A stretch of DNA of 64,000 bases from Combretum micranthum (GCA_024138025.1 JAMXBD010000362.1:434001-498000); one strand, 5' to 3'; positions 19,326 through 33,247 are shown, counted from the stretch's first letter. Translations and numbers: made by a program. The notes: generated from the letters alone by a model not told the origin.

Positions 19326-21293
19326 GAATTGATTTAGAGATTATGTGCAAGGAAGGTTTTCATCAGGAAAGACGATAAAAAGGAGGCTAGATTTATCACA
19401 AGCTTCACCAATAAGTCTGCCTGATATTCTTGAAGTGTATCATGTAGTTATAGACGAATTGCACTAAATCTACACAATAGAAGTTAGGAATTATGGAGAC
19501 GTCAACTAAATTATATTCTATTTGGAAGATATACTTATGTGAATAGCAAAGGAAAGAATTTTAGAAGTAAGTAGATATGGCATAAGGAATCAATAATTGT
19601 GAAGAAAACAACTTGAAGAATAGGTGGAAGAATAAATTAAAAGAGTTACGATGGTCCAGGTAACTTTCAAGGATGAAAGTTTCTTTCAAGAGGGAAAAGA
19701 TTTGATACAAAATAAAATACTTTATGAAGAAGGGTAAGGATTTGTCATATGTTATTTTATAAGAGGGCAAAATAGTCTATCATAATAAAATATATTATTA
19801 TCCACCTACACCCTACATACATGCCTTTTATTCTTGGTAGTCACACCTACAATCTTAAAACCCTAAAGCACTCTTTTGAGAGAACCACCATTGAAGGATC
19901 GCAAAGAGACTAGAAACAAAGTGTTCATGTTTAGGGGAAAGATTAGGAGAAAACCCTAATCTGTTGTTTTGTGCCAATTGTTGTTTGCGAAAGAAAAGGA
20001 GAATGTCATTTGTTTGCAGGGTGTTTTCATTTTAGGGGAGAAACCGGAAAACCCTAACCCTTTTGTTGCATGTGTCAATTGTTGATCATGAAAGAAGAGA
20101 AGAAGAATTTTTTTTTCAATTCAGGTATTATGTTTATAAAAGTATTTATATGTTGATAGGATTTCAATTAGTGTTTTTATCTGTTTGGAGATCAAAGAAG
20201 GGATGTTTTGGAGTCTTTTTCGTGTTTTATAGCAAAGAAGGGTACAAGCAGGGATCACGGCCGTGATCCTCTCGAAAGTAGCCAGTTTTGGTTGATTATG
20301 GTCGTGATAGTGCTCATGATGACTTTCATACTGCCTATAACGGGCTTGACATGGGAAGAGATGATGTTTTCTTTTTCTCCTAAGCTTATCACACCCTCCA
20401 TCACGGGCGTGATCAACAGGGTGATGTTATAACTTTGCTTTTACCTTTTAATAATTTTCCTGAACACTAAATTTCTTAGCGAATCATCCGATACAACTAA
20501 AACTAAATAGGATGGTATATTTAAACCTAGAGTAGTAGTAGTTCTCGATAGCTTGGGAAGCTAGATAACGTTAAGAGTATAATTACTTTCTTAATTCAAG
20601 TAATGAGTTAGTTTCTGTTATATATGATTAAGTGATTCTAACTTTATTAAGTCATCTATTCTAGACGCCGTATCAGGTACGCCATTATCTTGTTTGTTAT
20701 TTGTGTCTATTAGGTATTAGTATCTAAAATGGACTAATCAATTATTGGCTTTAATTATTTAATGCTTATGCTTGGCTAAGTTTAGTGGACTAGGAGTACT
20801 GGTGTTATAAGGATGGTGCCTTGATGATCTCTGTGTGTTGTTGTCCCAAGTGGAGTTGCATACAGATAAGATTCCGGTCGTCTAGGAGTGGCACGAGTAT
20901 GATACCTAGGGTGTTGGGAAGTATCCAATACCAATATGTATACGTGCTCCTGATATATATAAAAGTATCTATATATGTTTGTTATGGAGTCATGAATTAC
21001 ATCGAGTTTAAGGCTAGATGCGGATAACCCTAGGCTATGTTGGTTGTTGGCTTAAAGTTTTAGGTAATGAAAACGTGATTTACGCATTAATTATCTTGTT
21101 GCATGTGAATGTATGTGATGATTGTTCATGCGTGTGTGCTTATGATTTTAGCATACTGGACTCCTGCTTGATCCTTTTCAGTCTTTTTTAGGGACAGGTA
21201 ACGATCATGTAGACCGATATATCATTAGTTACTATTGGATACTGGGCTGGGAATACAACTAGCACTGAAGTCTCTCTAAGTGATGCTTAGAGA

Positions 21294-22135
21294 TAGGGGT
21301 GGGCAAAAAAACCGACCAAACCAAACTAATCCGTAACCGAACCAATCCAAACTGAAAATATGGTTTTTTTCATGATTTGGTTACCAATCCATAAAACCGA
21401 GCCAAACCATTTTAAAAAAATATAATAATATTTTACTATATGTTTATATGATTTCATTTGATATTTATTATTTTGTGAATATTAATTAAAATCAACTTGT
21501 CCTTTTTTTAATTTTTTTAAGCTCATGATATGTAACTTTTTGTTGATGATGAACTATAGTTTTTTTCTAATAGCTTTTAACTTTATAAAGTATGAAATTT
21601 ATTTATTCAGTTATAAACTTTCATTATGTATTAATTGTTTAATATATTTTGTCAACTAATCATTTTATTCATTGATGAATTTTGTTTATAGATGATTTTT
21701 TATTTTAGCTAAATTATTGGTAGATAATTGACAATGATGGTTATATTAAAAATCATAAATTATCACTTACTATGTATTGGTTAGTGAATGTATTTTATTC
21801 GTGGATAATTGATTTTATAGAGAACTATATATTAAAAGTATGATGAATTTATAAAGTATTTCGTTATGGTTTGTAATATCAACTTTGTAAAATGATATAA
21901 ATATTTAAGAATCTTCGCAAATGTAAAAAAAAAAAAAATAGATTTTTAGTGAGAATTTTGATTTAAACAGTAATTCAAACCGAACCAAACCGTTATTTAA
22001 TGGTTAAAAAATTTATAATTCGAACCAAACCATTATTTAAGAGTTTGGTTTGGGATGAAAAAAAAACCAAACCGTAAATTATGGTTTGGTTTTTTTTAGA
22101 AAAAACCGAACCAAATTGATCCATGCCCACCCCTA
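21294..22135. mobile_element. hAT-like MITE (842 bp)
   Basis: Perfect 12-base terminal inverted repeats taggggtgggca / tgcccaccccta. Flanking 8-mers cttagaga and gttagtga match 6 of 8. Sub-terminal sequence is rich in aaccaaacc/ggtttggtt inverted pairs. The core is AT-rich without a transposase. Confidence 0.85.
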
Positions 22136-22387
22136 GTTAGTGATCACATGAAGATTAATGGAAACCATGGATTTATTTTTGTGTGAGGTCAGTCTAAAGA
22201 TTAGTAAGAGCTTAGTGTTTATTATAGAATATCTTATAGCGATAACTTGTAATATTAGTCTAGAAAATATTATTTAAACTCTTAAAGAATTTAAATGGAT
22301 ATTTAAGTGACTGGTATGGTTACAAGTAAGGGAACTTATAAATTTTGGAGGCAATGGTACATGAGTGGCTTTGAAGCATTTATTATG

Positions 22388-23242
22388 AGGTAAATTACAT
22401 CTAAAGGTATTAAGTTTAGGGTTAAGTTATTTTAAAATATCAATATTTGAAGTGGTTAAAAAGAGGTATCAACATTATATCAAGTGAGTCATTTAAGGCT
22501 TGACCATCACCAACTTCGTTAATGACATTTCGTTAAGCGCTACATGTCAAGAGGAGAATTATCTTTCATATTTTAGTAAATTGCCTTTTATTTTCTTTTT
22601 TTTTTTCAAAATAGATTTTTGAAAAACGTAGTAGGCATCAAAGAAAAACCAAAATGTTGGCGATCTATTTGAATGGTATACTAATCTTTGTCAAATCTTA
22701 CTTACATTTGAGTGGCAAATGAAATCAAACCACTCTAAAATTTTAATTTCAACCCGGAAAAGTGATGAAAAGAAAAAACACCTAGACATTTAGTGGTGAT
22801 GGCAGCAAGTAATCCACAAACACCACTAACCAGAAAGTGATAAAAAGGGAAAAAAAAAAATCCAAACTCCATTCCAACACCATTAGCCAGAAAGTGATAA
22901 AAGGGAGATGTTGAGGAATTTTGATTTTTTAGCCTTTTGAGAAGCTTATGCATTTTGAAAGTCTTAATCTGTAAATTTGTTCCAAAACTTCTTTACCTTT
23001 TTTTTCTTTTTTCAATTTTTTTGCTTATCAGATTAGGTTTTTTAATAATTAAAAAGTCAAGAAAAATGTGCTCTTCTGATACGTGGTACCTAATAGTACG
23101 TCATTAATGGTGTCAAACACTAATCATTAGCAATTAAATGGATCACTTAACCAAACACTAATGCCTCTTTTTAAGCACTTCAAACATTGATATCTCAAAT
23201 GGACTTACTCCTAAATATTGATACCTTCTAGTATAATTTACT
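22388..23242. mobile_element. Mutator-type MITE (855 bp), family 1
   Basis: Ends aggtaaattacatctaaagg and its inverted partner (ccttctagtataatttact). Flanks are an exact 11-base direct repeat, catttattatg, at 22377-22387 and 23243-23253, the size range of MULE target duplications. It is closely related to 47484-47859. The interior, including the short ORF at 22953-22735 minus, is not gene-like. Confidence 0.8.
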
Positions 23243-24034
23243 CATTTATTATGTTTATTGCGGTTATAGTAAGTTATGAGCCCTTATGTGTCCATGCATG
23301 ATATGGACATATGGAGGGGTGTAAATGACCCTAAATTTAGGGCATTATAATAGTCTTTGAAAGTGATGCTTGATTTTAGCGAAATTTTCATTCTTTTAGA
23401 AGTTTGTAATATGTACTTTTACTTGAAAATAAGATATAATGCATTTACTAAGTATTACTTGTTGAAGTGGAAATTATCAGTTTACCAATTCATTATAAAA
23501 TTATTTATACAAATACCAATTACATAAAAAATAATATCCAAAATACCAATGCAAAACACTATGTATAAGATGCGATTTTATCTTTTCAATGAATGTTACA
23601 TGATGTGCCTAATTCAGTAAATACATAAATCTTAATTGGGGATCGGATCAGAAATAATAAAAATGATACATTTAGGGTTTTTATAATTTGAATGTAAGGA
23701 ATCAAAAGATATGAACGGAGTTGATAGCGGATATGACGCATCGAATCAACCCGAACTACACTCTATCTCTTCTGATATTACACACAAGAAAGAACGAATG
23801 GTTTGTTCGCCACAATTATGATAAGAATTGATGAGAACGAAAAAATGATCTCGCCACAATCAACAATGTGATTGACAAGAGGAAAGAAGAGAAAACTCTC
23901 AATTTACAATGTAAATAGGCCAAGAACTTCTAATGTCTCAATACAAGTAATAGGGTGTTTATAATAGTTTCTAAACAACCCTAAAGAAAATATTAAAAAA
24001 GTACGAAATAAAAGAAAGTTGGTATTAAGCTGCC

Positions 24035-24355
24035 AGCTTTGCAAGAAAGGTTGCTAGCCTTAGCCATAATGCCACCTGCCTTAGTGCTAGCGTAGCTTCT
24101 ATGTCGCCGGTGTATGGCTGGCTTTGGTGGCCACCATTAGCTCTCAACTTGAGATCATCCAAGCTCCTCGCTTCTTCCTCAATCCGTGTGTAACCTTTCC
24201 TTGAATTAAACTTGAATCCAATGTGTAATGTGAGTGATTTAGCTAAATAAACTTCATCTTACTCCAAGTTATCATATAATATTCTTAATGCAAGGTCTTG
24301 CACTCCTTTAACTTGAGTATGGGTAATTGGTCCTGTAACTAAAGCAACTTGATTC
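24035..24355. repeat. 0.3-kb direct repeat, copy 1
   Basis: Aligns with 25499-25817 over its whole length with scattered substitutions, sharing gtgctagcgtagcttcta, aacttgagatcatccaagct and gcaaggtcttgcactccttt. Both copies encode the GPI..., SLTLH and SLDDLKL blocks on the minus strand. Confidence 0.8.
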
Positions 24356-25498
24356 CCAATCTTTCGTTGAAACCATTGAAGATTTATCCTCAAATCTTGA
24401 TAGACAATATAGCTACCTAGATCAAAGATAACCTGCAAAACTAAAAAATAATTAAATAAAACATTCAAGTTGTGCTTGACCCATAGATGTTCTCCAATTA
24501 TCTATCAATGAATCCTCTCAAAAATAGCAATTCCCATAACTTCTCAACATCAACTCCAAGCATCCTAAGGTTGCTATGCCAACGAATTTCAATCATTGAG
24601 TACCCACTCCACCTAACATCAACTATAAGCACTCCTAACCCTGCTATACCATAACCAATGGTTATAATCAAAGGTTTCATAAATAAGTTAAATCACTCAT
24701 CATGAATTCGATCAATCAAAATCTCATGAACATGATGACAAGTATTCAACAAATATAACTCCTGTTGTATCAATAATACTCGCTTCAAACACTTGTCATC
24801 TTGAAAGTGACCAACATCAAACACTTCATCTTTAGTCATAGAATCTTCATCATATAATTCAAGAGTAAGAGAACTTGATAACATTAGAATGGAACCATGA
24901 AAATAAGATGGAACACAACTATTCAATGGTGTCACAACACCCTTTTCTCCAAAAGCCAATTCACAAAGAGGTCACACATGAAGTACTACTCGCACTACTA
25001 TACCACCACACTAAAATCGAATACTACGCCAATATATATATAACCATAAGATAAAATCTAATGAATGCCCACAAATAGTTCATATGATCTCATAGGAATA
25101 ATAATATCACAATAATCCATAATCCTTGGTAGTCCCATCAACACATCAAAATATAAAGGATAAAATGTAGAAAAATCAATATGAAGATACCTAAAAGTCT
25201 CATTAGTTTCTACAGCAATTGGAAGTGGAATGACCTCAGGTACACACATAGATATCTCATCCTATAGGCAACAATGTACATCTCCTATAACATCAATCTC
25301 CTCCTCCACATTAGTATCCTTTATATCCTTGGAATCATCATCATTATCTTCACTACTAGGAACTTCAACCTGTAATGCAAGATCATCTCCTCTTTTCACT
25401 TCTTCCTCTTTCTCTTCAACATCCTCTTCCATAACTTTAGTACCATCCTTATAGACAAGAGTAGGAACTCCATCAATAAGCTTCACCGCATACTCATT

Positions 25499-25817
25499 TG
25501 CAAGAAAGGCCACTGGCCTTGGTAGGAATACTGCCGGCTTTGGTGCTAGCGTAGCTTCTACACCGCCGACGTATGGTTGGCTTTGGTGGCCAGTGTTGGC
25601 TCCCAACTTGAGATCATCCAAGCTCATCGCTCCTTCCTTGAGTCATGTGCAACGTTTCCTTGAATTAAACTTGAATCCAGTGTGTAACGTAAGTGATTTA
25701 GCTAAATAAACTTCATCTAGCTCCAAGTTATCATCCACTATTCTTAATGCAAGGTCTTGCACTCCTTTAACTCGGGAACGGGGAATTGGTCCTGCAACTG
25801 AGGCAACCTGATTCCCA
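25499..25817. repeat. 0.3-kb direct repeat, copy 2
   Basis: Second copy of the unit at 24035-24355. It is the better preserved one and continues into the acidic ORF 25627-25262. Confidence 0.8.
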
Positions 25818-25897
25818 TCATTACATGTCTTACATACAATTTTAGTAATTTTGCAAAAATAGTAAAATTTTATATTTATATTAATATTAAATCGCAT

Positions 25898-28859
25898 GTT
25901 TAGTGTTCAATTTCTTTGTTAAAACTTAGATGTGAATTTATTTAGGTGATATTTTTTTCACATTGGTAGACATGTGTACCCAATCATTGAACCTAATAAT
26001 TTTTAAAGTGGTTAAAAGTTACAATCATATGTAATTTAGTCTCAAAACATAATTTTTGTAACTTATCAAATAATACACATCACCTATTATGTCTCTCTAA
26101 TTAATACTGAATTTCACATTTGTGATTCCATAACGTATAAACTGAACATTTTATGTTTAGATAGCTGTTGGAAGGTTCACGTTACAGGCTACTAAAAAAA
26201 TTGTTAATTTGACTCTAAATTATACAATAAAAAATCTTCCTCGTTCTTAGATAATCATGCTTGACTGTCTTGTATTCTGTATAATCAATACAATTTCAAA
26301 AGGAAAAATTACACGTAGAGGATCAACGTTTCGGATAAATCAAAATGGAAAATTAATGTTTAAATGGTTAAAAGAAATAGATCAACATCATATAACGTGG
26401 ATGTAAATAATTTACCGTTATTGTGTTATTATTAATACTTTGACATGGCATGTTTAGAGAAGTCAATCCAGCATCTATATTGAGTATTGATAATATTAAC
26501 AATAAATGCTATACTACTTTTTTTTTAATTATTTAAAAAAATTGGTCGTTATTTACAATTTTGCATAGTAATGTATTACATTGATCCATTTATTTTTTGA
26601 GTACTTAAAAAATAATTTTTAATTTGAATTTATTTCTAAATGTTGATCCTACTTGTTATGTCTTTCTTAGTTTTAAAATTATAATCATTACAAAATTTTG
26701 AGGATTTTATTATTATGATCATATAATTTTATAATGACTTCATAGGGTACAAGGATCTGAAAATAATGAAGTTCACAAATAAGAAAGATATTACAAAATT
26801 TTAAAATAAAGAGCATATTTACAAGATATAAAATTAAATTAAATTAATTATAAAATAAAGATGATTGTAATGGATAATATTCACAAATTCAGAAGTCATT
26901 TGCTACCTATATCAACTATTGCAAAGAATAAAAGAAACACATAAAAAATTATAAGAGCTACCAAAATGCATGATTCATAAAAGAAAAAAATTAGAGAAAT
27001 TATAATTTTTTCTTCTGACTATTTCATATTGCTAAGTATCCATTATGGAGTTTTAAAACACAACTAAAGTACATAGCACTTTCGGTAAAAAAAAAGTACA
27101 TAGTACGTATAGGAAGCGCTACACCAGAGAGAGTTATTTAAGACAAAAATCACTAAGCTAGTAAAAAAGTGCAAAAGACGCGTAAATCAAGGGTTTAGGG
27201 TTAAGTCACTAGACCTCCACAAACAACTATTTCTAAAAGTTTTGTATGATGGATTAACGACTGAAAAAAAAAAAAAAAAAAGAGAGGCAAGATTTGGATA
27301 ACTTTCATATTGGATAATACACACCTATGGGAGATCAAACTATAATAATCTTAATGAACCTGGCATATAAATAAATCAAGTGCTTTTATTCACAATAATC
27401 TTAGTGTAAAAGAGATCGATAAGAACAAGAGTGATAGAGGTCATAACCAAGGAAACAAATTAAGAAGGTTAATGGCGGATCGGGGCTTAAGTAGGAAAAG
27501 TCTCGGCAAGAAGTTGCAGAAGCTAAATTTGCGAGCAACATAAGAGTGTAAATAAGGATGCAATTAGGATGGGTTTGGAATGGGTTGTATAAGATTCGAA
27601 CGTAATCTAGTTTCTTATAAGTCTGCCCAAACTTGATCCTCGATTCTATAGTTTTTTTTTTCAATACTTAAACTCGTCTCTATAGAGTTTTCATCTTGAC
27701 TTTCCGTACCTCGTTGACTCGATTATGTATTTCTTTTCCTTTTTATACTAATCACTTTTTAGAGTTGTTTCTCCATCCTCCATTAGGAAAATCCTGATTT
27801 CAATCTCCCTCATAACATAAATCCTCCTCCATATTTCCATCAACTTGATCAATCCAACAACAAATAAAATAAAAGAAATGCTTGAACAAACAAGCTTATC
27901 ATATTATTCATGACCAAATTCGAAAACCATGATTTAGGTTGTCGTTTTTTAACTTCAAAATAAGACAAAAAAATAAATTTAAAAAGATAAAGTGTAGATA
28001 TAAATGTAATAACAATAATGGCATGAGAAAAGTCAAGTATGATCCTATAGAGAATCATTTTAGTAAATGGACTTTTAACCCAATTTAATACCATGGACTG
28101 GTCTTTCAAACTATTGACAAGGCTTAGAAGATCAAATCCAAAAAAGAATGTCATGGAAGATTTGGCTTGGTAGTTTTGAAACAGGAATTGCTGAACCAGT
28201 TTGTTCTACTCTTGGCCTTATTTGGTATTTTTGTGCACAAAATATATACTCCAAAAATATCTTTATGGGCTAATTTGGATGTTATTTGATTAAAATAGTG
28301 CTTATATGGATTAAACAAAGTCTTAAGCCCTTTTATATTTATAATCCAGAAATCATATGTTGAATGAATTTACCCCTTACTCAAGGTTAGGTGTTCCAAA
28401 CCGTATAGATCATTTTTAAAAAATATAAGCCCCTTGTAGTTTTTATTTAAGCTACTACTCAGCTGCAAAAATATAATCCATCTCTTTGTAGTTTTTATTT
28501 AAGCCACTACCTAGCTATAAAAACTATAGTTTGTTCAGGTCTTTATGCACTGCAATTTTAATTCGGGCAATCCTTCGCCAATTTGTAGATATTTTAGGCT
28601 CTAAGGACCTCACTACCATACTTTTGTCCCACCAAGGGTATAGTAATTAATGCAATGAACTCACCTAATGGTATGCATGGGTCAATTTAATTAAGTACTC
28701 ATGGCATGATTAAGTATTTTACGGGTGATCATAGAATTTGCCAACAATCATTCTTATACTAGATCAAACATTGATTATAAACAATTCCTGCCTCGATATA
28801 CTTAATCATAATTTCAACCATATATATAAAGCATATGCACATTTCCATTTAATTTTTTC
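25898..28859. other. AT-rich intergenic DNA with a MITE remnant and a small tandem duplication
   Basis: No gene supported. 26305-26660 shows MITE-like ends (attacacgtagaggatcaacg and an inverted aatgttgatcctactt) like family 1 but decayed. 28430-28535 holds two copies of a 52-base unit (ttgtagtttttatttaagc). An open stretch at 27664-27401 on the minus strand has no recognisable domain. Confidence 0.5.
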
Positions 28860-31800
28860 CTAATTCTAATGCCACTAATTTACAGGTAAAAGCATAAGTG
28901 CAAAAAATGTAAGAAATAAACTCACTCGGCCATTTGAGCAGAAACATCTAGTCAAAATAATCCTCGGGATAGGTGAACTCGATCTCCACGTCGCCTATAC
29001 AAGAGAAATACCCAAAATGAGTATTTCTTGAAAGTTCTACTTAAACCTGCTAATTTTATTTCACTAAATTCATCAAAAATCATATAGAGTGAGATTTCAA
29101 ATTAAATTGGTCAAAAATTGCTTATTCTAACTCGGAATTTCACATATTATATACCGTTTTCTACCTACTCGAAAAGATCTATCTATTTCTAAGGTTATTT
29201 TTATCATAAAAGGTCTTTGTGGTCATGAAATAGATCAGTACAAATTTGCTACAAAAATTCCAGCCCTTGAAACATAATTTTCCAATCTTTTCTTTATGCA
29301 TTGCATATCAAAGAATTGTTAACACTAAGTTTTAATAAACTTAATGTTACTTATCATAAAAAGAGAGAACTTATTTTCTTAGTTAATTTCTTTAATGAAA
29401 TCATCCTTATTGACATCTAAGAAAATTTATGAGGAGTTTGAAAAGAAGTTATTAAAATATTTTTTTATGTTTTTTATGATAAAATTTTTATTTAGTAACA
29501 AAGTTATATGATAAAAGAATTCGGTTCCATTTTCCTTTATTAAAGAAAATTCCTCCTTATTTTTGTTGAGACAATATCATTACGATGATGCATGCATGCA
29601 TATGATTATGTAGTATAAAAAAGACAGGAATATCACATAATAATATATGAAAAATATAAGATGCAATAATAAGCAAAATAAAAAGGTCAAGTATTGGGAA
29701 TTTTAGCTTCATCAAGGTATCACAGGACTAAGAATAGATTAGTCTCAAAAGAAAAAGAAAAGAAAAGAAAAAGCATAATAAAAGCAATAAGAATAATAAG
29801 AGCATGTTAGTGAGAGTTTGTGAGCATTTAGGCTCTAAGAAATATATAGATATACATATACTTAATAATATTTATACAATGTTAGGTTAGGAGCATAATA
29901 ACAATAATATCAACATAATAACATAATATCATCATAATAACAAAATAACATAATGGGAATTCTTGGCATGTGCAAGAATAAAACATGAACATGTTGTTGC
30001 TTCATAACTCACATGAGCCTTAAAGAAACAACACCATGGTCATGCTAAGTTACATGACATGAGAAAAATAAGTTAAGGCAACTTTTACCTAAAGGTGTGT
30101 ATGTGTTGAAGAAAGAAAGTGATGGCTGTAAGAATATGTGGATAATAATATGTAGAAGATGTTTTTTTATGTAAAGGAAATAAAGTTGAAAAGAATTGAT
30201 TGGAGAGGATTTTTGGTAAAGAGAAATTTGTGGAGAGAATTTGGTAGAGTTTTATTATGTAAATATAGATGTGTCAAAGAAGTGGAGGGAAATTGGGTGT
30301 TCATAGTTAAAGATGGAGGAAAATTGAGTGTAATTAAATAAAATAAAAAAGAAAAATAGAGAGATGAAGACAAAGAAAGGGCCGGGGGGCCGGGGGCGGT
30401 GGGTGGGTTTGGGTTGCTGTTATGGGTAGAAAAGGGAGAGAAAATATTTAATTTGTATTTTGTAAAGAAAATTAAGTAATATGTAAGATATGATGTGATT
30501 TAAGATGTATGGGAAAGGTAAAAAGTAGGAAAATATATGCATAGGTAGTAAGAAAAAAAAAAGATAGATGAATAGTACAATAGGACAATGAATAGTAAAC
30601 AAGACTAATAATTTACTAGTAGTAAAGAAAATACGCGTATAAATGCGATATTTGATATTTTTAGCTACCAAAAAATTATAAAACTGATATTTTTGAAATC
30701 ATTGTTGTAATGCCCTAAAATAAGGCATTATAACCCGCCATGTATGTAGGATACGCAAAGGCTCAATTATCCACAATTTCATAAAAGCATCACCTGTAAA
30801 CACTCATAGGGTAACTCATAGGATACCAAACCTGTTAAAAATAAAAACTCATACTTCATAAAACATAAACTCTTGGTTCAAGCATAAAATCTAAGTTGAC
30901 ATCATAGTCAACAAATTCTACATAAACTAAAAACTGTTTACATTAAAATATCTTCATTTAAAACTAACAATGAATCCAACTACAATCCCAAATGATCAAA
31001 ACATGTCTTTTCTTAGAAACTTGGTATATGAAGCCTAACTCTCGGCTGGGTAGTCAGGTCTACTATCGCCATCCTCGCTATCAAAGAATAAATCATAACC
31101 AGATAGATCATACACTATATCTTCTTCATCTGTACCTGAAATTTAAAAGAATGAGCGGCGACGCCCAGTACAATAACTCCAATCCAAAAACAAATACATA
31201 TGCACATATAAAAGGCATACAATTCATGTAACTTAAACTAATGCAAACAATCATATTTTTATTTTTCTTAAGCCAACACAACAACACAGTCCAGTATTAG
31301 GTATACTCTAATCTTGAACTTGGAGTTACTCAGACTCCATTGAAAATCAAACAACTTTTTGAAAATAATAATCATATACATATATGGATGAGTGGGTACT
31401 CCCCAAACACCCCAAATCCAGAACACCTAATTCTACTGGAATCATATCAAGGCACGAGTCCATTAGGGACAACCTCACACCAAGATCATCAGGGTGCCTC
31501 ACCAGTATCACTGTTTGCCAGGTCTTTACTGGTCAAAAGTCAAGCACAATCAATCATACAATTATTAATCCGAATAACGATTAAGTTTATTAAGAAATTC
31601 TGTTCCTACAAGCATTCAATCAATACTAAACTTACAGGCAAAAACAACAAGCAAGGATTGGTCGCACCTTTATTAGTTTCAGGAAATTCCAATTTGTATC
31701 TCCTAAAATCCTTTATCGACAACACTCAACCATAACCGAATCTCCTGAATCTCCACAATACTTCAATCAATATTAACAATTCAACAACAAACTCAAATCT

Positions 31801-33247
31801 CCAAATTCCTGTCAACATCATACATTTATATATTTAACAAATAAAAACACGATATAAACAAACCCTAACTTACTACAACTCCCAAAATCCTAACCTGACA
31901 AAGAAAATCATCAAGTTGCACTATCTAACCCAATAAATCTTCCACAACAATTTATAGAATTTGATAATCCTTCAAAACCCTAATATTATATGACAACAAG
32001 AACACATAATGATCATCTAATCATACATTATTCAACTCCATCAAAGAAAAGATGAAACTTACTGATTTAGATCACCAAAATCCAACTCACATCCATAAAT
32101 TCGGATCCCAACCAAAACTAGGGTTTCCTTAATGCAAACAAATCACAAAATCCTTAGAAATTGCATGAAATTCGTATAAATCTGATATGGGAACATTATA
32201 TTTACTTGTTTTAATCACAACGCTCACTTCTTATCCAACCGAGGCAGATCAAATCTAAGATCTAAATTTGTCCCACGTTTTTCCTTCAAGAACACCACAA
32301 AACCCTAAGCAAACTCATACAAATTCGTATTTAATTCATGAGAGAAGGTCAAAATTACTTACTTTGGATCGAAAACACCCTCCAGATGATTCTCGAAGCC
32401 TAGATCTCCAAGAACACTCCAAAACTCTCTCATATGAAGGAGAAATATGAAATGATGTTTCTGTCAAAACCGTTTTTCGCGTCCCGTATTTATATAAATT
32501 TGGTTATACGCTGGCCCTACGCCGCCGTACGTGTAGATTTTACCGGCGTACACCCTACACTTACAAAATTTACATGAGCGCTGGCAGCATTCATCAGGGC
32601 TTTAAATTCCTAGAACTTCGATTCTATTACATACGCCAGCAAATCCAAGCCCTACGCCGGTGGCGTTCACTACCGGTGTTGAAAGAAACCCTAATGAACA
32701 CCGGTGGCATTCCTCTTAGCATTAAGAAAAATGTTACTTTTCCCATCCTATGCCGTCTCTATGTTGGCGGCGTATGATCTGTCAAAAATTGCAGAAATCT
32801 GAACTTGAACATTTGTTCTACAGCCAAACTTAAACATTTATAATTTACTTGTTTTGACCTTAAACTCATCCTATATAATCTCATGATCCATAATTCATTA
32901 TATTTTCATCTTTATTTATGTATATTACAATTGTATTATTACGAATTTACAGTGTTATCGAAATACTTTTACCGTCTGATGTATTAAGGCACTATTTTCG
33001 AAAACTGATCCCGTTTAAATTCGAAGCACACAAAAAATTAGTGAATATGATCTTTTTAAGCTTTCCTATATTATTACGAACCATTATCCACGATTATCTC
33101 AATTTTGTTATTTAGGGTTTAAGAGCGCGGGATTATTGGATCTAAATTCTAGGGTTTGACATAGGTTTTGTTGACTTTAGGGTTTCCGATAGACTTCTGG
33201 TTCTAAGGTTTGAACTTAAGACTTGGCATAAAATCTGGGGGTTTACA
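28860..33247 (-). repeat. 3.5-kb-family LTR, inverted, split by a solo LTR, distal end missing
   Basis: Parts 28860-30705 and 32930-33247 are the reverse complement of the LTR at 42282-45755. Matches include the terminus (gggggtttaca at 33247), the acctaaag donor region near 30090, a 'gggact aga' region near 29730 and aaatactcat at 29020. The family terminus expected at the left (tgtcacg...) is not seen, so that end is deleted or too diverged. A 2.2-kb solo LTR interrupts it at 30706-32929. Confidence 0.8.
30706..32929 (-). repeat. solo LTR (2224 bp), second family
   Basis: Runs tgtaatgccc ... tatattaca with exact 5-bp target duplications attgt at 30701-30705 and 32930-32934. Sense is probably minus: a TATA-like ttatataaatac lies near 32488-32505 on that strand, followed by a gtaagtaa donor-like site near 32360 and a cag|gtac acceptor-like site at 31135. 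No internal coding region remains, as expected after LTR-LTR recombination. The small plus-strand open frames are antisense to the LTR and not gene-like. Confidence 0.88.

Larger units (their letters stand above)
19326..23349 (+). repeat. probable decayed LTR-like sequence, left end unresolved
   Basis: The right end (ccctaaatttagggcattat, about 23330-23349) resembles the gggcattaca terminus of the LTR at 30706-32929 read on its sense strand. Inside are a leader-like stretch (19800-20100), a T-rich run followed by acag|gtaacgatcatg at 21191-21206, like the acceptor-like sites of the other LTRs here, and two MITEs. No coding gene is visible. The left boundary and target duplication cannot be placed, so this call is tentative. 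Confidence 0.4.
23600..25897 (-). pseudogene. unclassified degenerate coding repeat, possible gypsy tail
   Basis: Minus-strand segments at 25897-25643, 25627-25262, 25249-25058, 24959-24693 and 24468-24259 show real-looking protein text. Examples are GPIPRSRVKGVQDLALRIV, DEVYLAKSLTLHTGFKFNSR, a Glu/Asp/Lys-rich middle, and RYLHIDFSTFYPLYFDVLMG. 25627-25262 and 25249-25058 are in one frame separated by a stop. A 'GPI.R.R.K' block is common after integrase in some gypsy elements, so this may be a polyprotein tail followed by LTR-like sequence (23700-24000). That is inference; I do not recognise the family. Confidence 0.4.

Noticed and set aside
27849..28154. 101-codon minus-strand ORF, Leu/Phe-rich
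   Set aside because: AT-rich composition explains the hydrophobic residues; no domain, no splice or promoter context.
29585..29600. gatgcatgcatgca as a CRISPR-like or palindromic operator
   Set aside because: Plant nuclear context and a short simple repeat; no array structure.
31340..31735. 131-codon plus-strand ORF
   Set aside because: It is antisense to the solo LTR at 30706-32929; the related copy (34845-35228) shows unrelated indels, with no domain.
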